64,000 nucleotides of DNA from Dermatophagoides farinae (taxonomy: Eukaryota; Arthropoda; Arachnida; Sarcoptiformes; Pyroglyphidae). Both the position numbers and the translations under genes were made by a program. The notes under the pieces are model-generated. The model saw only the letters and a list, made by a program, of their open reading frames with translations. It did no database searches and had not been told where the DNA came from. The number at the start of each line of letters is the position of its first letter. Within the stretch, counting starts at the first letter, position 1. Of this stretch, positions 36,201-46,369 are shown in pieces. Where the stretch lies: NCBI RefSeq assembly GCF_024713945.1, contig NC_134677.1:7958001-8022000 (forward strand). The letters are read 5' to 3'.

Positions 36201-39200
36201 TTGTTTCCCATCTTTGATTTTTCTTTTTCTCTTACCACTGGTAATTTTTTGTTTTTTATTCATTTTTTTTATTCACAATTCACAATGATGTTGATGATAT
36301 AATACATGTTTTGTAACATTCAATGAATGAATGAATGAAAATTGCCGTTGTATTCTCATTTTCATTTTTGGTTTTCTGGTTACAAAATTATGATTTATGA
36401 TTCGCTATAAAATGACATTTATCAAATGGACGAAACGACAACAACAACAACAGCAAAAAATCTAATAAATTATTCCAACCGAATATTGTCGATTAATTTG
36501 TTATGATGATGATGATGATGATTCCAGTGAGTGTTTTTTTAGCCTTTGTACTTGTGTACCACTCAACTCTATCTCATCCGGTCCGGTTCGGTCCAGTCGG
36601 TCATTTTTTTTTCTCTCTCTTTCTCCAATTTCAATAAAATCAAAATTGATTGATTTTTTTTTCAAGTGAATATTCTCATTTGATGACTTGTTTGTATTCA
36701 TAATAAAGTCAAATTTGAGTTCGATAAATAGATCTCGATATGCAAAAATGAATGAAATCATTAGAACCATGAATGATGATTCTAATATAATTATCAATAG
36801 TGGTTATCATCGTCATCATTCAATATTGGTTTGTTTTTTGTTTGTTTTTCTTCCAACAATATTCATTCATTCATTCATTCATCAATGTCCACCATTTTTG
36901 TTATATAATTCTATTGATTTCCAAAATTTTTTTTTTCTACGGTGTTGTTGATTTGTCCACAAACATAATTTATTCTCGAATTTTCTCATTCACAATCTTT
37001 TTCGATTGATGAATGAATGAATATATTTGAAAGAGAGATAGATTTCCAGTAGTTTTTTTTCACAAATTTCAATTGATTATTCTATTCTCTTTTCATGATC
37101 TATTCATTCATTATTCAGGAATATTCTCTTATTCTCTTGCTTATGCATAATAGCCAAATTGAATGAATTGGAATTTCTTTTTTTTTCTCTCTCTGATGAA
37201 TCAGTCATCAAATCATGGCTTTATTTGGTGCCATCCTGTGCTATCTTTGTGTGTGTATGTTTTTTTTGATTCATTTCTAATGGGTTCGTAATCTGGTTTG
37301 TGTGTTTGATCATCAAAACTCATTCACATACACACACACATGGAATAGATCCGCGTGTCCACTTTTTTTTCTGGCCATCCAACATTCCATGTATCATATT
37401 ATAATATAGCCAAAATGAACATATTTTTTCAATATTACATCCATATTGACAAACAACAAACAACAACAACAACGAAAACAATATACAACGGAGGGAAAAA
37501 AACAAAAACCAGAAAAAAATACAGAATAACAACAGAAGAAATTCTCATTCTAGCTCGATATTGATTCTTCCATTTTTTTTTGTTCGATTCTGATTTTTGA
37601 TTCATTAATCTTATTTATAATAATAATAATAATAATATGAGCAAACCCAAACCAAAAAAACCAGACTTATAACGACAACGATCATCATCATCAGTATGAT
37701 GATGATGATGATGATAACTTTTTTTTCTATATATTCGCAATATGATGATGAATTGTTTTTTTTTCGTTTCTGTTCTAGCTTACTCATTCATTCATTCATT
37801 CACTCATTTATTCTCTTGATAGATCCGTTTGTGTATGTGCGTTTCATTTTCGAGGATTCTCCGTCTTTTTCTCTCTCTCACTCGAAATCGACACTTTATT
37901 TGGTTATGTTTTTTTTTCGTGTGTTTGTTTGTCTCATCTTCTTCTCTTTTTTTTTGATCATGATCATTTGGATCATTCACAATGATTCAATATGCAATAC
38001 ATTACAGTGTCCATTCTTTCTATTTGATTATTATTATTATTATTCAAAATGGAGAAAAAAAAATAGATACACAGAGTATCCATTCCAGTCCAAGTGTTTT
38101 GTATTGAATTTGTATTTTGATTTTTTTTACATATCATTCATAATACACAAACACTGTATCCACTTTCATCACATTAAAGAAGTAATAATGATGATGATGA
38201 TGATGATAATGATTATTATTATGTAATGATGATGTTGTGCATATTTGCAGAATTCTTATTCGAAATTGTCCACTAATAATCACAATTGCATACATTCATT
38301 GTGAAAGAAATCCATACAAGTGACTCTAAATAAGTAGTAGTGGTGTAACAAAATATTTCCAATAAAATGCTGATGATGATGATGATGGCGATGATGAAAT
38401 TAGATTTATATTGGTTTTTTTGGGTTGTTATTTTCGTTTTTTTTTTTAGTTTCTTTGTAACTTTTTTTTCTGGTCTCTGCTATGATTGTCGTGTGTGTGT
38501 GTGTGTGTCCGTTTTTTTCTGATTATTCTTTTGTTTGTTTGTTTCTGTTTCTGTTTGTATCCCATTTTGGTTCCCGTCACTATCATTCATTTCGTTCAAC
38601 TCATCCATCACTTTGGTCTTGTTTTTTTATGTGTTTTTTTTTTGTTTCATTCAATTTGATTCGATTCCACCAACCAAACTAACCAAGCAACCGAATAACC
38701 AAAACATTTTTCAGTCAAAATAACATTGTCCATATTGATGATGATGACAAACACTCACTCACACACACACACACCCAAATTCAATGACTATGATGATTAT
38801 TATGGGTCTTGTTTTTTTACCAAAGAGATTCATGCATTTTGTATCTTGATTTATATTTTTCCATCATCATCGTCATCATAATCATGTTGGTTAGTTTAGT
38901 TTAGTTTTGTTTGTTTGTTTGTTGGGTTAGTGTGTGTATGAGATTTTTGTTTTCATTTGATTTGGTCATACACTAGTAGAAAAGTTTTTCGAGTTGATTT
39001 TGTTATTCAATTCGCATTTTTTTTGCGCGCAATTTGCTGATTCAATCCCGGAATTCAAATCTCAATGGATGTTTATTATTTTTTTTGTTGCTGGCCAATC
39101 AACTCTTTCATCTTTTGGAATGTTATTTTTCTCATTGGTTTCATGTTTTTGATTTTGATTTTTTTTTTTTTTTTTTGGTGATCCAAATCCAGATCTATCC

Positions 39201-39440
39201 ATATTCTTTCTCATCCCATATACCATTCAATTCAATAATAATTTTGATAGATCGATTTTTTTTTTCTCTCTCTCTCTCTTTTGTTCCCTTGTTGTTTACT
39301 AGCAAACAAAAAAAACGACAATACCCAAATATAACGTAATCGATAATAGTGACCGTCACACATTGGACATTACCCATCCATAATAATAACAAATAAGCCA
39401 TTCGATTCGTGTGTGTGTTTGTGATATGATTGCTCATGGA
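33276..39440. other. Gene-free stretch, microsatellites and T runs
   Basis: No gene recognised. Open frames at 33929-34339 and 37696-38226 are long only because of poly-T, TG and GAT sequence. A (GCT)n run lies at about 34832-34851. Confidence 0.6.
34731..34756. repeat. 12-bp stem with one G-U pair
   Basis: CATGTGTTTTTT pairs with AAAAAACACGTG around AA. Confidence 0.4.
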
Positions 39441-39446
39441 ACAGAT

Positions 39447-39511
39447 TGATGATGATGATGAACGAATGTTGAATAATCACCATTTTCATCATTCGTTCAT
39501 CATCATCATCA
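39447..39511. repeat. Perfect 22-bp inverted repeat containing GAT/ATC units
   Basis: Arms 39447-39468 and 39490-39511 are exact reverse complements with a 21-nt loop. About two thirds of each arm is GAT/ATC repeat, but the inner AACGAATG / CATTCGTT is unique sequence. The repeat therefore cannot be explained by two opposite microsatellites alone. Confidence 0.8.
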
Positions 39512-40591
39512 TCATCTATAAAAAAAACAACAAACCAAAAGGGGAGACTCCTCCTTGATGCTTGTGTTCATTTATTTTTTTTTTTTTTTTGGTAATTTTC
39601 ATTTCATTTCATATCCATTCTAAGCGATGTTTACATTGTATAAGTCTCTCAACGAATGGCGAATCCCTTTTCCATTTTTTTTTCATTTTCGGTTTTTGGA
39701 AAGCAAGAGAGAAAGAGTACAAACAAACAAACAAACAGACAAACAATCTTTCATCATCAACACAGGAAACTAAAAGGAATAAATCAGGAAAGAGTGAAAA
39801 AAAATAATGAACCAAACCCTAGAAAAAAATGTTTTACACTCGTACACGAGAGAGAAAAAATATATATTTATTCATAATTGACCATTTATATATATAGAGA
39901 AAGAGAGAGATGTATGTGGCGGACAGATGGGATTCATTCATTTATTTATTTATTTTTTTTTCGTTCTGGATGTTGTCCATAGAGAAGTTTTTTTTCTCTT
40001 CTCCCTTCATCATCATCGGTAGCTCAATAAGTTTTTATTATTATGGTGAGGCAATCGCTGTTCTGGAATGAAATAGAATGGAGTAGAGGAAAAAAAAGCA
40101 CCCAAACTAGATGATGATGATGTGGCCATTAATGGGTTATTATTATTATTATTATTATTATTGTATTTATGTAATCGAAAAAAAAGAATTTCTGAAGAAT
40201 CTCTTACTCTCCATAGATTCTGATTCTGGATTTTTTTGTTGTTGTTGTTGTTGTTGTCTGACCACTCTTGGGTTTTCGTATATATTTTGTACGCTCACCT
40301 CATTCTCTCGATGAGTCATTGTTGTTTTCATCCACAAATGGTTGGATTTCTTTTTTTTCCATTTTTTATTCTATGGCTAGACTTCTATGAGTTGAAATGT
40401 TTTTTTTTTTGTTTTTGGTTTCTGGTTGGATAGTCGACAGTCCATTTATAAAACCACAATGAAAACAATCATCGTAAACCAATCAATCATTTAGACATAA
40501 ACAAACACACACATTATTCCTTAGAGTCATTGAATGGTGGAAAATGAAGAAGAAAAAGAAAACTAAATGAAATGAAGAAAGTTTACCTAAA

Positions 40592-40608
40592 AATAAAATG
40601 AACCAAAC

Positions 40609-40639
<31 letters not shown>
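40592..40639 (+). repeat. AATAAA followed by A30, possible retroposed mRNA tail
   Basis: AATAAA at 40592-40597 lies 12 nt before an uninterrupted run of 30 A (40610-40639), the longest homopolymer in the window. Signal-then-tail spacing is what an integrated processed transcript leaves. I see no coding homology upstream (40,440-40,590) and no clear target-site duplication. Confidence 0.4.
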
Positions 40640-40641
<2 letters not shown>

Positions 40642-40746
40642 CCCAAAACGTTGGATTTTCTGTACAAAAACAAAGAAAACCAATCTACCATCTACCTATC
40701 ATTCGAGTTTTGTTTTACTTAATTAATAAATAGCCATTGCTTCTTT

Positions 40747-40758
40747 GGGGGGGGGGGG
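40747..40758 (+). repeat. G12 homopolymer
   Basis: Twelve G in a row, very unusual in this AT-rich sequence. The next longest noticed is G7 at 8388-8394. Confidence 0.8.
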
Positions 40759-41054
40759 TTTCCACTCTCTTTCTCTCTCTCAAACAGAATTAAGACATTG
40801 AAATTGCCGAATATATCGATATTGTCATTTTTTTTTATTTATTTTTATTTATCTACAAGAATGAAAAAGACAGATATAGATAGATAGATAGATAGATAGA
40901 CAAACTAATTGATGATGGACTGTATACCAATATATTAGATTTGTGGTGGTGGTGGCAGTGGTGGCGGATGTGTGTTAACATTTTAATATCAATGCATTCA
41001 CATCCATCGATCTACCGATCCATCCATTTTTTTTTCTTGGCAAACATTCAACAG

Positions 41055-41210
41055 AAGTTGGATTTCTTTACAAGATCTACGATAATCGTAGTAGTGTTTG
41101 TCATTGTTGTTATTTTCACCGTTTTTTTTTTGTTTTTGTTTTTCAGGCTAAAACAAAAAGAATTGATGCTGAATGAATTGGCCATTTTCTGGTGGATTGA
41201 ATTCTCTTGA
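41055..41210 (+). other. Candidate terminal exon with a membrane helix (low confidence)
   Basis: An acceptor (T-rich tract, CATTCAACAG at 41054) opens a 51-residue frame to TGA: KLDFFTRS, a hydrophobic stretch of about 20 (TIIVVVFVIVVIFTVFFLF), FFRLKQKE, and a mixed tail LMLNELAIFWWIEFS. A second, even stronger acceptor (long T tract, TTTTTCAG at 41146) enters the same frame just before LKQKE. The layout suits the end of a single-pass membrane protein. No upstream exon is identified. Confidence 0.2.
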
Positions 41211-42502
41211 GAGATTTTTTTTTTTTTTTTTTTTTGATTTGGAAAAAAAACTTATTCGTGGTCGTTTTTTTTTCGGTTTCCATAAAAAACGGTTATTCCT
41301 GTCCATCGGGTTGTCTGAAAAATATGACTTTTATTTATAAATATTAGACACACGAGACGTTCTTATGTTTTTGTTGTTGCTGCTGTTTAACCGAATATCA
41401 ATATCCAAAGGATTTATATGAACAAAAAAAAATTGGAAATGAATGACCAATAAACAAGAATCCATACAGAATTGAATCTGCGGTTTAACAGAATCCTATA
41501 TATCCATAGGGACTGATAATAATTTATAATTTATTATCTGCACACACACATATTTACCATTATCATCGTCGCTTCCACTACTACCACCACCACCACCAGC
41601 ACCGCCAATAAAATAATAAACTTTTCTGGCTTCAAAGAAATCATCTCCAGATGATGATGATGATGATGATGATGATAATTATGACCTCTGAAATCGTTTA
41701 ATTTTAATTTTTTTTTCACCGGTTAAAAAATGTACAACGAAAAAAAAATTCAATCGGAAATTTTTTTTGATAAATGTGTGTGTGTGTGTAAATCTTTTTT
41801 TTTCACTCGTGTGCATCTCTCATTGCTTACGCGGATGTTCGTTGTTCAGTCGTTTTGGTCGGTTTATTATGTATTATTTTTCCACGTTCACCAATGAAAA
41901 AAAAACCAAAATCAAATCAAATGAGTTTTTTTTTTGAATTTGTCCTCTTTGTGTGTGTGTGTGTGTGTGATTTTGACCAATCAAGGTCATTTGCATTGCA
42001 TATGCATCAGTCTGATTCTAGGATCCAGCTTGTACCGAATGGATGATGATGGAAAGTCCTGAAACTGAAAAACTAAAAAAAAAAACTAGAAAAAAAATAA
42101 TACAGCAGCAACAATAATAATAATATATAATAATAAACAATTGTATATTGCACGAGCTTGCGCGTGTTTTTTTTTTGTCGTTAACATTTATTTTTTTTCC
42201 TCTCGGCAAAATACAATCAGACACACACACAACACTGTTATATAACCAATATAATAATGATGATGATTTCTACAATTTTCATTTCAATTTCAATTTCAAT
42301 TTTTCTCTCTCTCTTTCATTTGATTCAGCTTTTGATTCGATTTGATTTATTTGCATTTCCTCGCATTTTTCGTATTCGTTTTAGTGATGGACCCGGGTTT
42401 TTCTTTCTCTCTCTCTGCGCATTTCTCTAACCATCCATCTGATGATCAGTTGTAGTTGTTGTTGTTGTTGTTTTTTTTCAATTCTGATTTCATTGAATAC
42501 AG

Positions 42503-42638
42503 CAATCAATCTGGATGTGTGGATAATAAATTTTATAATATGATTATGGGGGGACCTATATTCATTGCTAGTCCACCACCGGTTAACTGGACGATTGCAT
42601 GTATTTTTTTTTGCGATAGAAAAAAAAATTCGTTATGA
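42503..42638 (+). other. Candidate terminal exon, non-repetitive (low confidence)
   Basis: An acceptor after a T-rich tract (GAATACAG at 42502) opens a 44-residue frame, NQSGCVDNKFYNMIMGG then PIFIASPPPVNWTIACIFF and a basic end, stopping at TGA 42636-42638. Its composition is balanced and more GC-rich than its surroundings. No family recognised and no upstream exon assigned. Confidence 0.2.
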
Positions 42639-43248
42639 TATTCTCAGGTCATCTAGTCGAAATCAGCATATAAATGATGATGAAACTTTTTTTATTTTGG
42701 AAAAAAAATCAACAACAACAACAATTGCTGATAAAAAAAAATCCATACATACAATTGTTCCAACGTGGAACAAAAAAAAAATTCATAAATTCAATTCAGT
42801 TTTACATACACACAGACACACACACACAGATTTCATCCATTAATAATCATTTATTTATCTACTACTAACAAGATGTGTGGATTTAGAATTTTCAGATTTT
42901 CATTTTTCAAAATTATTATAAATAATGATGGAAAAAAACATAGAGATAAAGAGAGATAAACTGAATTTAATGTTTTGAATCATCATCATCATCATTATCA
43001 ATTCATTCGTGGATTTTCACTTTTTCTCTCCGCATAGAATATTTCCTGTGTGTGTATGTGTGTGTGTGTGTGACCTAATAATGAAAACTCCAAATCCACC
43101 AAAAAAAAAAAAAAAAAGACCATCATGATTGCAGAACGAATTTTAATATTTTTTTTAAAAATCCTTGTATGTAAGAAATGTGGGTGGTGTGCAAACATTT
43201 TGAGTGCATATGACTTAACGCCTCATATCATTTCACATAATAATAATC

Positions 43249-43294
43249 CATCCATCTTGATTTCAATCATTATCATGATGGATCAAGATGGATG
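43249..43294. repeat. 13-bp perfect inverted repeat
   Basis: CATCCATCTTGAT (43249-43261) and ATCAAGATGGATG (43282-43294), with a 20-nt spacer that itself holds ATCATGAT. The 3' arm contains the start codon of the candidate frame at 43288. Confidence 0.6.
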
Positions 43295-43515
43295 TTGTTT
43301 TTTTTTCATTCTTCATTCTCCTCTTCGTTGTTGTTGTTGTTGTTGTTGATGATGATGAAATCATTCAGAATGAAAAAAAATTACTTCAAATTTTGGTAAA
43401 CATCCTGTTTCTTTCATCTACTTTTCTACTATCTAACTTTACCACCACCACATTCATTAATGACTTTTCTTCGGTTCATTCTTTCATCATCATCATCATT
43501 GTGTTTATTGGTTGA
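43288..43515 (+). other. Candidate hydrophobic microprotein frame (low confidence)
   Basis: ATG frame of 75 residues: MDVVFFSFFILLF, V7, then DDDEIIQNEKKLLQIL, a second hydrophobic stretch VNILFLSSTFLL, a T/N/S linker and a third, FIIIIIVFIG. The V and D runs come from (GTT)n and (GAT)n. A donor-like TTG|GTAAAC falls after KLLQIL. Confidence 0.15.
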
Positions 43516-43641
43516 AAATAAAACACACACACACACATGCAACAGTTTAGTTGCGTTTTTGTTTTTTCTGGTTCAGAATTTTTCGATTTCCATTTATGAA
43601 CAACTTGTCTCGACGACAATTTTTTTTTTGTTTTGATATTA

Positions 43642-43657
43642 TTGGGTCTAGACCCAA
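43642..43657. repeat. 16-bp perfect palindrome TTGGGTCTAGACCCAA
   Basis: Perfect and spacer-free, with a GC-rich core in AT-rich surroundings. GTCTAG at its centre also reads as a splice acceptor after a T-rich tract. Confidence 0.55.
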
Positions 43658-44468
43658 CACATCAAACACCAAGATAGTTCATATATCCCAATATAATAAT
43701 AATCATCGTCATCATCATGATGATAATAATAAACAACCCTACTCTTCTTAACCTCAGAATGTCTTCTTCCTCTTTCTCACGACATTTGACCTTGTTTCAC
43801 TTTTTTTTTGTTTTATTTTTTTTCTTTCCACTTCACTCTCGTTGTTGATGATGAGCCAGAAAAAAACTAGGGGTTAAAAAAAAAATCTGGCACAAATTTG
43901 GCCTCTATTTTACATTCGACCATCATCATCATCATGTATGTGTAGGGCTCGGGTCATTGCATTTGTATTTTTTTTCTCTTCTTAATTTTATTCAAGCAGG
44001 CCATAGATCAACCATGTGTGTGTGTGTGCGTTATTTTCACCAAAAAATTTGAGATATAAAAAAAAATCTTTGTTTCCAACCAAGCTCACTGGTTAATTGA
44101 TTATTAGCCATCTAGACCGATTGATCATGTTCTGATTATCATCATCATAATCAGCATTCCAGAAAAAAACAATGCAATATCCTCGAATATTCATTTATTT
44201 ATGAAGAGCTCTGCAATATATTTTTGTAGTGTATAGGTATACTGCTGGAGCATAAAAAAAACACCTGATTTTTTTTTGTTTTGTTTTGTTTCAGAAAATC
44301 TTATTTCTTGTTTCACATTTTGAAATTACTTTTTTTATTCGGTAATTCTTTCTTTCTTTCTTTCTGTTCTTTTTTTTATCCGATTTTATAAGTCCACGTT
44401 GTACTTTTTACAAAAAAAAAAATTCTCTGGCCAGTTATAAAGATTGCGAAAAAAAGGAGCTTAATGAT

Positions 44469-44490
44469 GATGATGATGATCATCATCATC
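44469..44490. repeat. 22-bp palindrome of GAT units meeting ATC units
   Basis: (GAT)n runs directly into (ATC)n with a GATC centre, giving a perfect 22-bp palindrome. Shorter versions occur near 3544 and 43715. Confidence 0.6.
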
Positions 44491-45061
44491 GTGCTATCCA
44501 TTTTTTTTCTCATTCTTTAGTCAATTTGAAAAATTGCTCCCTTTCTCATTATTCTTTGTGTGTGTGTGTGTATGGAGTCGGTTGTTGATGAGACAATGAT
44601 GATGATGTGGATGTCTGCGAATATAGGAACATCATCATCATATTCTTGGTTAGTCCATTTGAGTTTTTTTTCCAATGTAAGAGATTCATCTGACCGTTAT
44701 TATTGTTATTATTATCATCATCGTCGTCGTCGTTGTTGTTGTTGTTGTTATTGCATTAATTTTATTCAATGTGTAACAAATTGAAAGAAATATTGGCATT
44801 TGACTTGGTAATATCTATCTATATGGATGATGATTTACTTCATCATGATCATTTTAATATTATACACACACACACACACTTCATATATAAACGAGAATAT
44901 TCTGTTTATTATTATTATCATTATAGACATACGGTAATGTGAAATGAAAAAAAAATCAAAATGAGATAGACTATGAGAAGAAAAAGAAGATATTTCCATG
45001 ATTCTGGATCATTCAATTGTGTGATACACATACACATACACATACATGATTAGTATATTTG

Positions 45062-45085
45062 TCGGTATCGGTGTCGGTGTCGGTG
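45062..45085. repeat. TCGGTG hexamer array, about four units
   Basis: TCGGTA TCGGTG TCGGTG TCGGTG running into (TG)n. Rich in CpG compared with its surroundings. Confidence 0.6.
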
Positions 45086-45273
45086 TGTGTGTGTGTGTGT
45101 TCCAGAAACACTTGGAGTTTTTTTTCATTTATTTATTTCGAGAATGATGATGATGATGATGGAAAAAAACTAAGTATTTTTACGTGATTCTTGAGAAAAA
45201 CACGCAATATCCAGTTATTATTGCCTTATTTTCTTTTTTTTTCACTCGATCTCATTTGATTGTCTAATGATGA

Positions 45274-45300
<27 letters not shown>
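45274..45300. repeat. (GT)13
   Basis: Pure GT tract. A (CA)11 tract follows at 45388-45409, so the pair could form an inverted repeat with an 87-nt spacer. Confidence 0.85.
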
Positions 45301-45305
<5 letters not shown>

Positions 45306-45387
45306 AGTGAGTAGTTAATGAATCTTACGGTAGTCGAAAGAAGAAATCATTTGCTATCTAATTTCTTACACTATACCATTCCACACG

Positions 45388-45409
45388 CACACACACACAC
45401 ACACACACA
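45388..45409. repeat. (CA)11
   Basis: Complementary to the GT tract at 45274-45300. Confidence 0.85.
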
Positions 45410-45497
45410 TCATTTTCATGATGTGTAAGATTTGTTTATATATATATATTCTCGTCAATTTGTGATTTTGGAAATATTTATTTTTTTTTTTGCTTAC

Positions 45498-45714
45498 CTG
45501 ATTCGATTCCAATACTATTAGAATGGCCATTATTATTATTATAGATAAGAAAAATTTTGGAATGAAATATTGGACACCTTTTCATTTGATATACATGTAT
45601 AGATTTTTTTTTTATTTCCAAGAAAATGACTGTATAAGTACACACACACACAGACAAACACACGAACACCCGGTATAAATGATGATTACATTTTTGCATT
45701 ACTTTGATTATCAT
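45498..45714 (-). other. Candidate first exon with a consensus splice donor (low confidence)
   Basis: On the minus strand an ATG at 45714 opens a frame running to CAG|GTAAGC at 45498/45497, one of the best donor matches I saw. The last residues, YNNNNGHSNSIGIES, look like mite coding sequence. The middle is partly CVCV/THT microsatellite. No downstream exon was matched. Confidence 0.2.
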
Positions 45715-45920
45715 AATGGGCAACAATCATCATCATCATCATCATCATCATAATCATGGTCCATACAAATAATAAAAAAAAAACAACAGTTAACACACAC
45801 ACACAGACACATAAAATACAATGTGTTTGTGCAACTGTGTTGTTGTTGAATCATCACTGCTTTTTTCTTTGTTCAACATCCGTTTCCGTTTATTATTCTG
45901 CTCATTCTTTTTTTTTGATT

Positions 45921-46361
45921 TTATTTTATTACGGCAGACAAACACACACACACAAACACATTCGATGGTCCTTGTTTTATTTGAATTTTTTCAATTCGAA
46001 TGAATCGATTTTTTTTTGGTCTGCAAAAAAAAATCATTGATTGACCCCTATGATGATTCTTATGCACCACCATCAAGACACACACACAAAAGAAGATGAA
46101 TGAATCAGATAAACAAAAAACATAACCTGTAGGTATTTTTTTTCTACTTATTTTACCGGGGCAGGTGAAAGACCCATGACTATATATTTTGACTGATTCA
46201 TTTTCTTTTTCTTTTTTTTTGTTCATCATACAAGGTTCTTCGAGGTCATTCGCATTTTTTTGTTTTTCTTGATGATGATGATGAGGATGATGATAATATT
46301 TGGCCTCAAAGACCTTGGTGGAAAAGTTGTTCCTCCCTTCCATCATCATCATGATCACCAT
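45921..46361 (-). other. Candidate 146-residue minus-strand frame (low confidence)
   Basis: ATG frame whose first half is mixed and hydrophilic (MEGRNNFSTKVFEAKYYHHP and NANDLEEPCMMNKKKEKENE) with some GC-ending codons. The second half drifts into CVCV repeat translation. It lies about 210 bp upstream, in minus-strand sense, of the candidate exon ending at 45498. Confidence 0.15.
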
Positions 46362-46369
46362 TCTCTTGT

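Larger units (their letters stand above)
39520..45270. other. Stretch without a recognised gene; several candidate exons
   Basis: Holds the retroposed-tail-like A30, the G12 run and most of the plus-strand exon candidates (41055, 42503, 43288). Another very strong acceptor, TTGTTTTGTTTCAG near 44294, precedes a 47-nt open stretch ending at a donor-like TTCG|GTAATT. An acceptor in the palindrome at 43642-43657 opens a 32-residue N/H-rich frame to a TAA at about 43750. Confidence 0.5.

Noticed and set aside
37696-38226. 176-residue open frame on the + strand
   Set aside because: Met, Phe, Tyr and Ile runs come from (ATG)n, poly-T and (ATT)n. No splice or family support was seen, although IDPFVYVRFIFEDSPSF is less repetitive.
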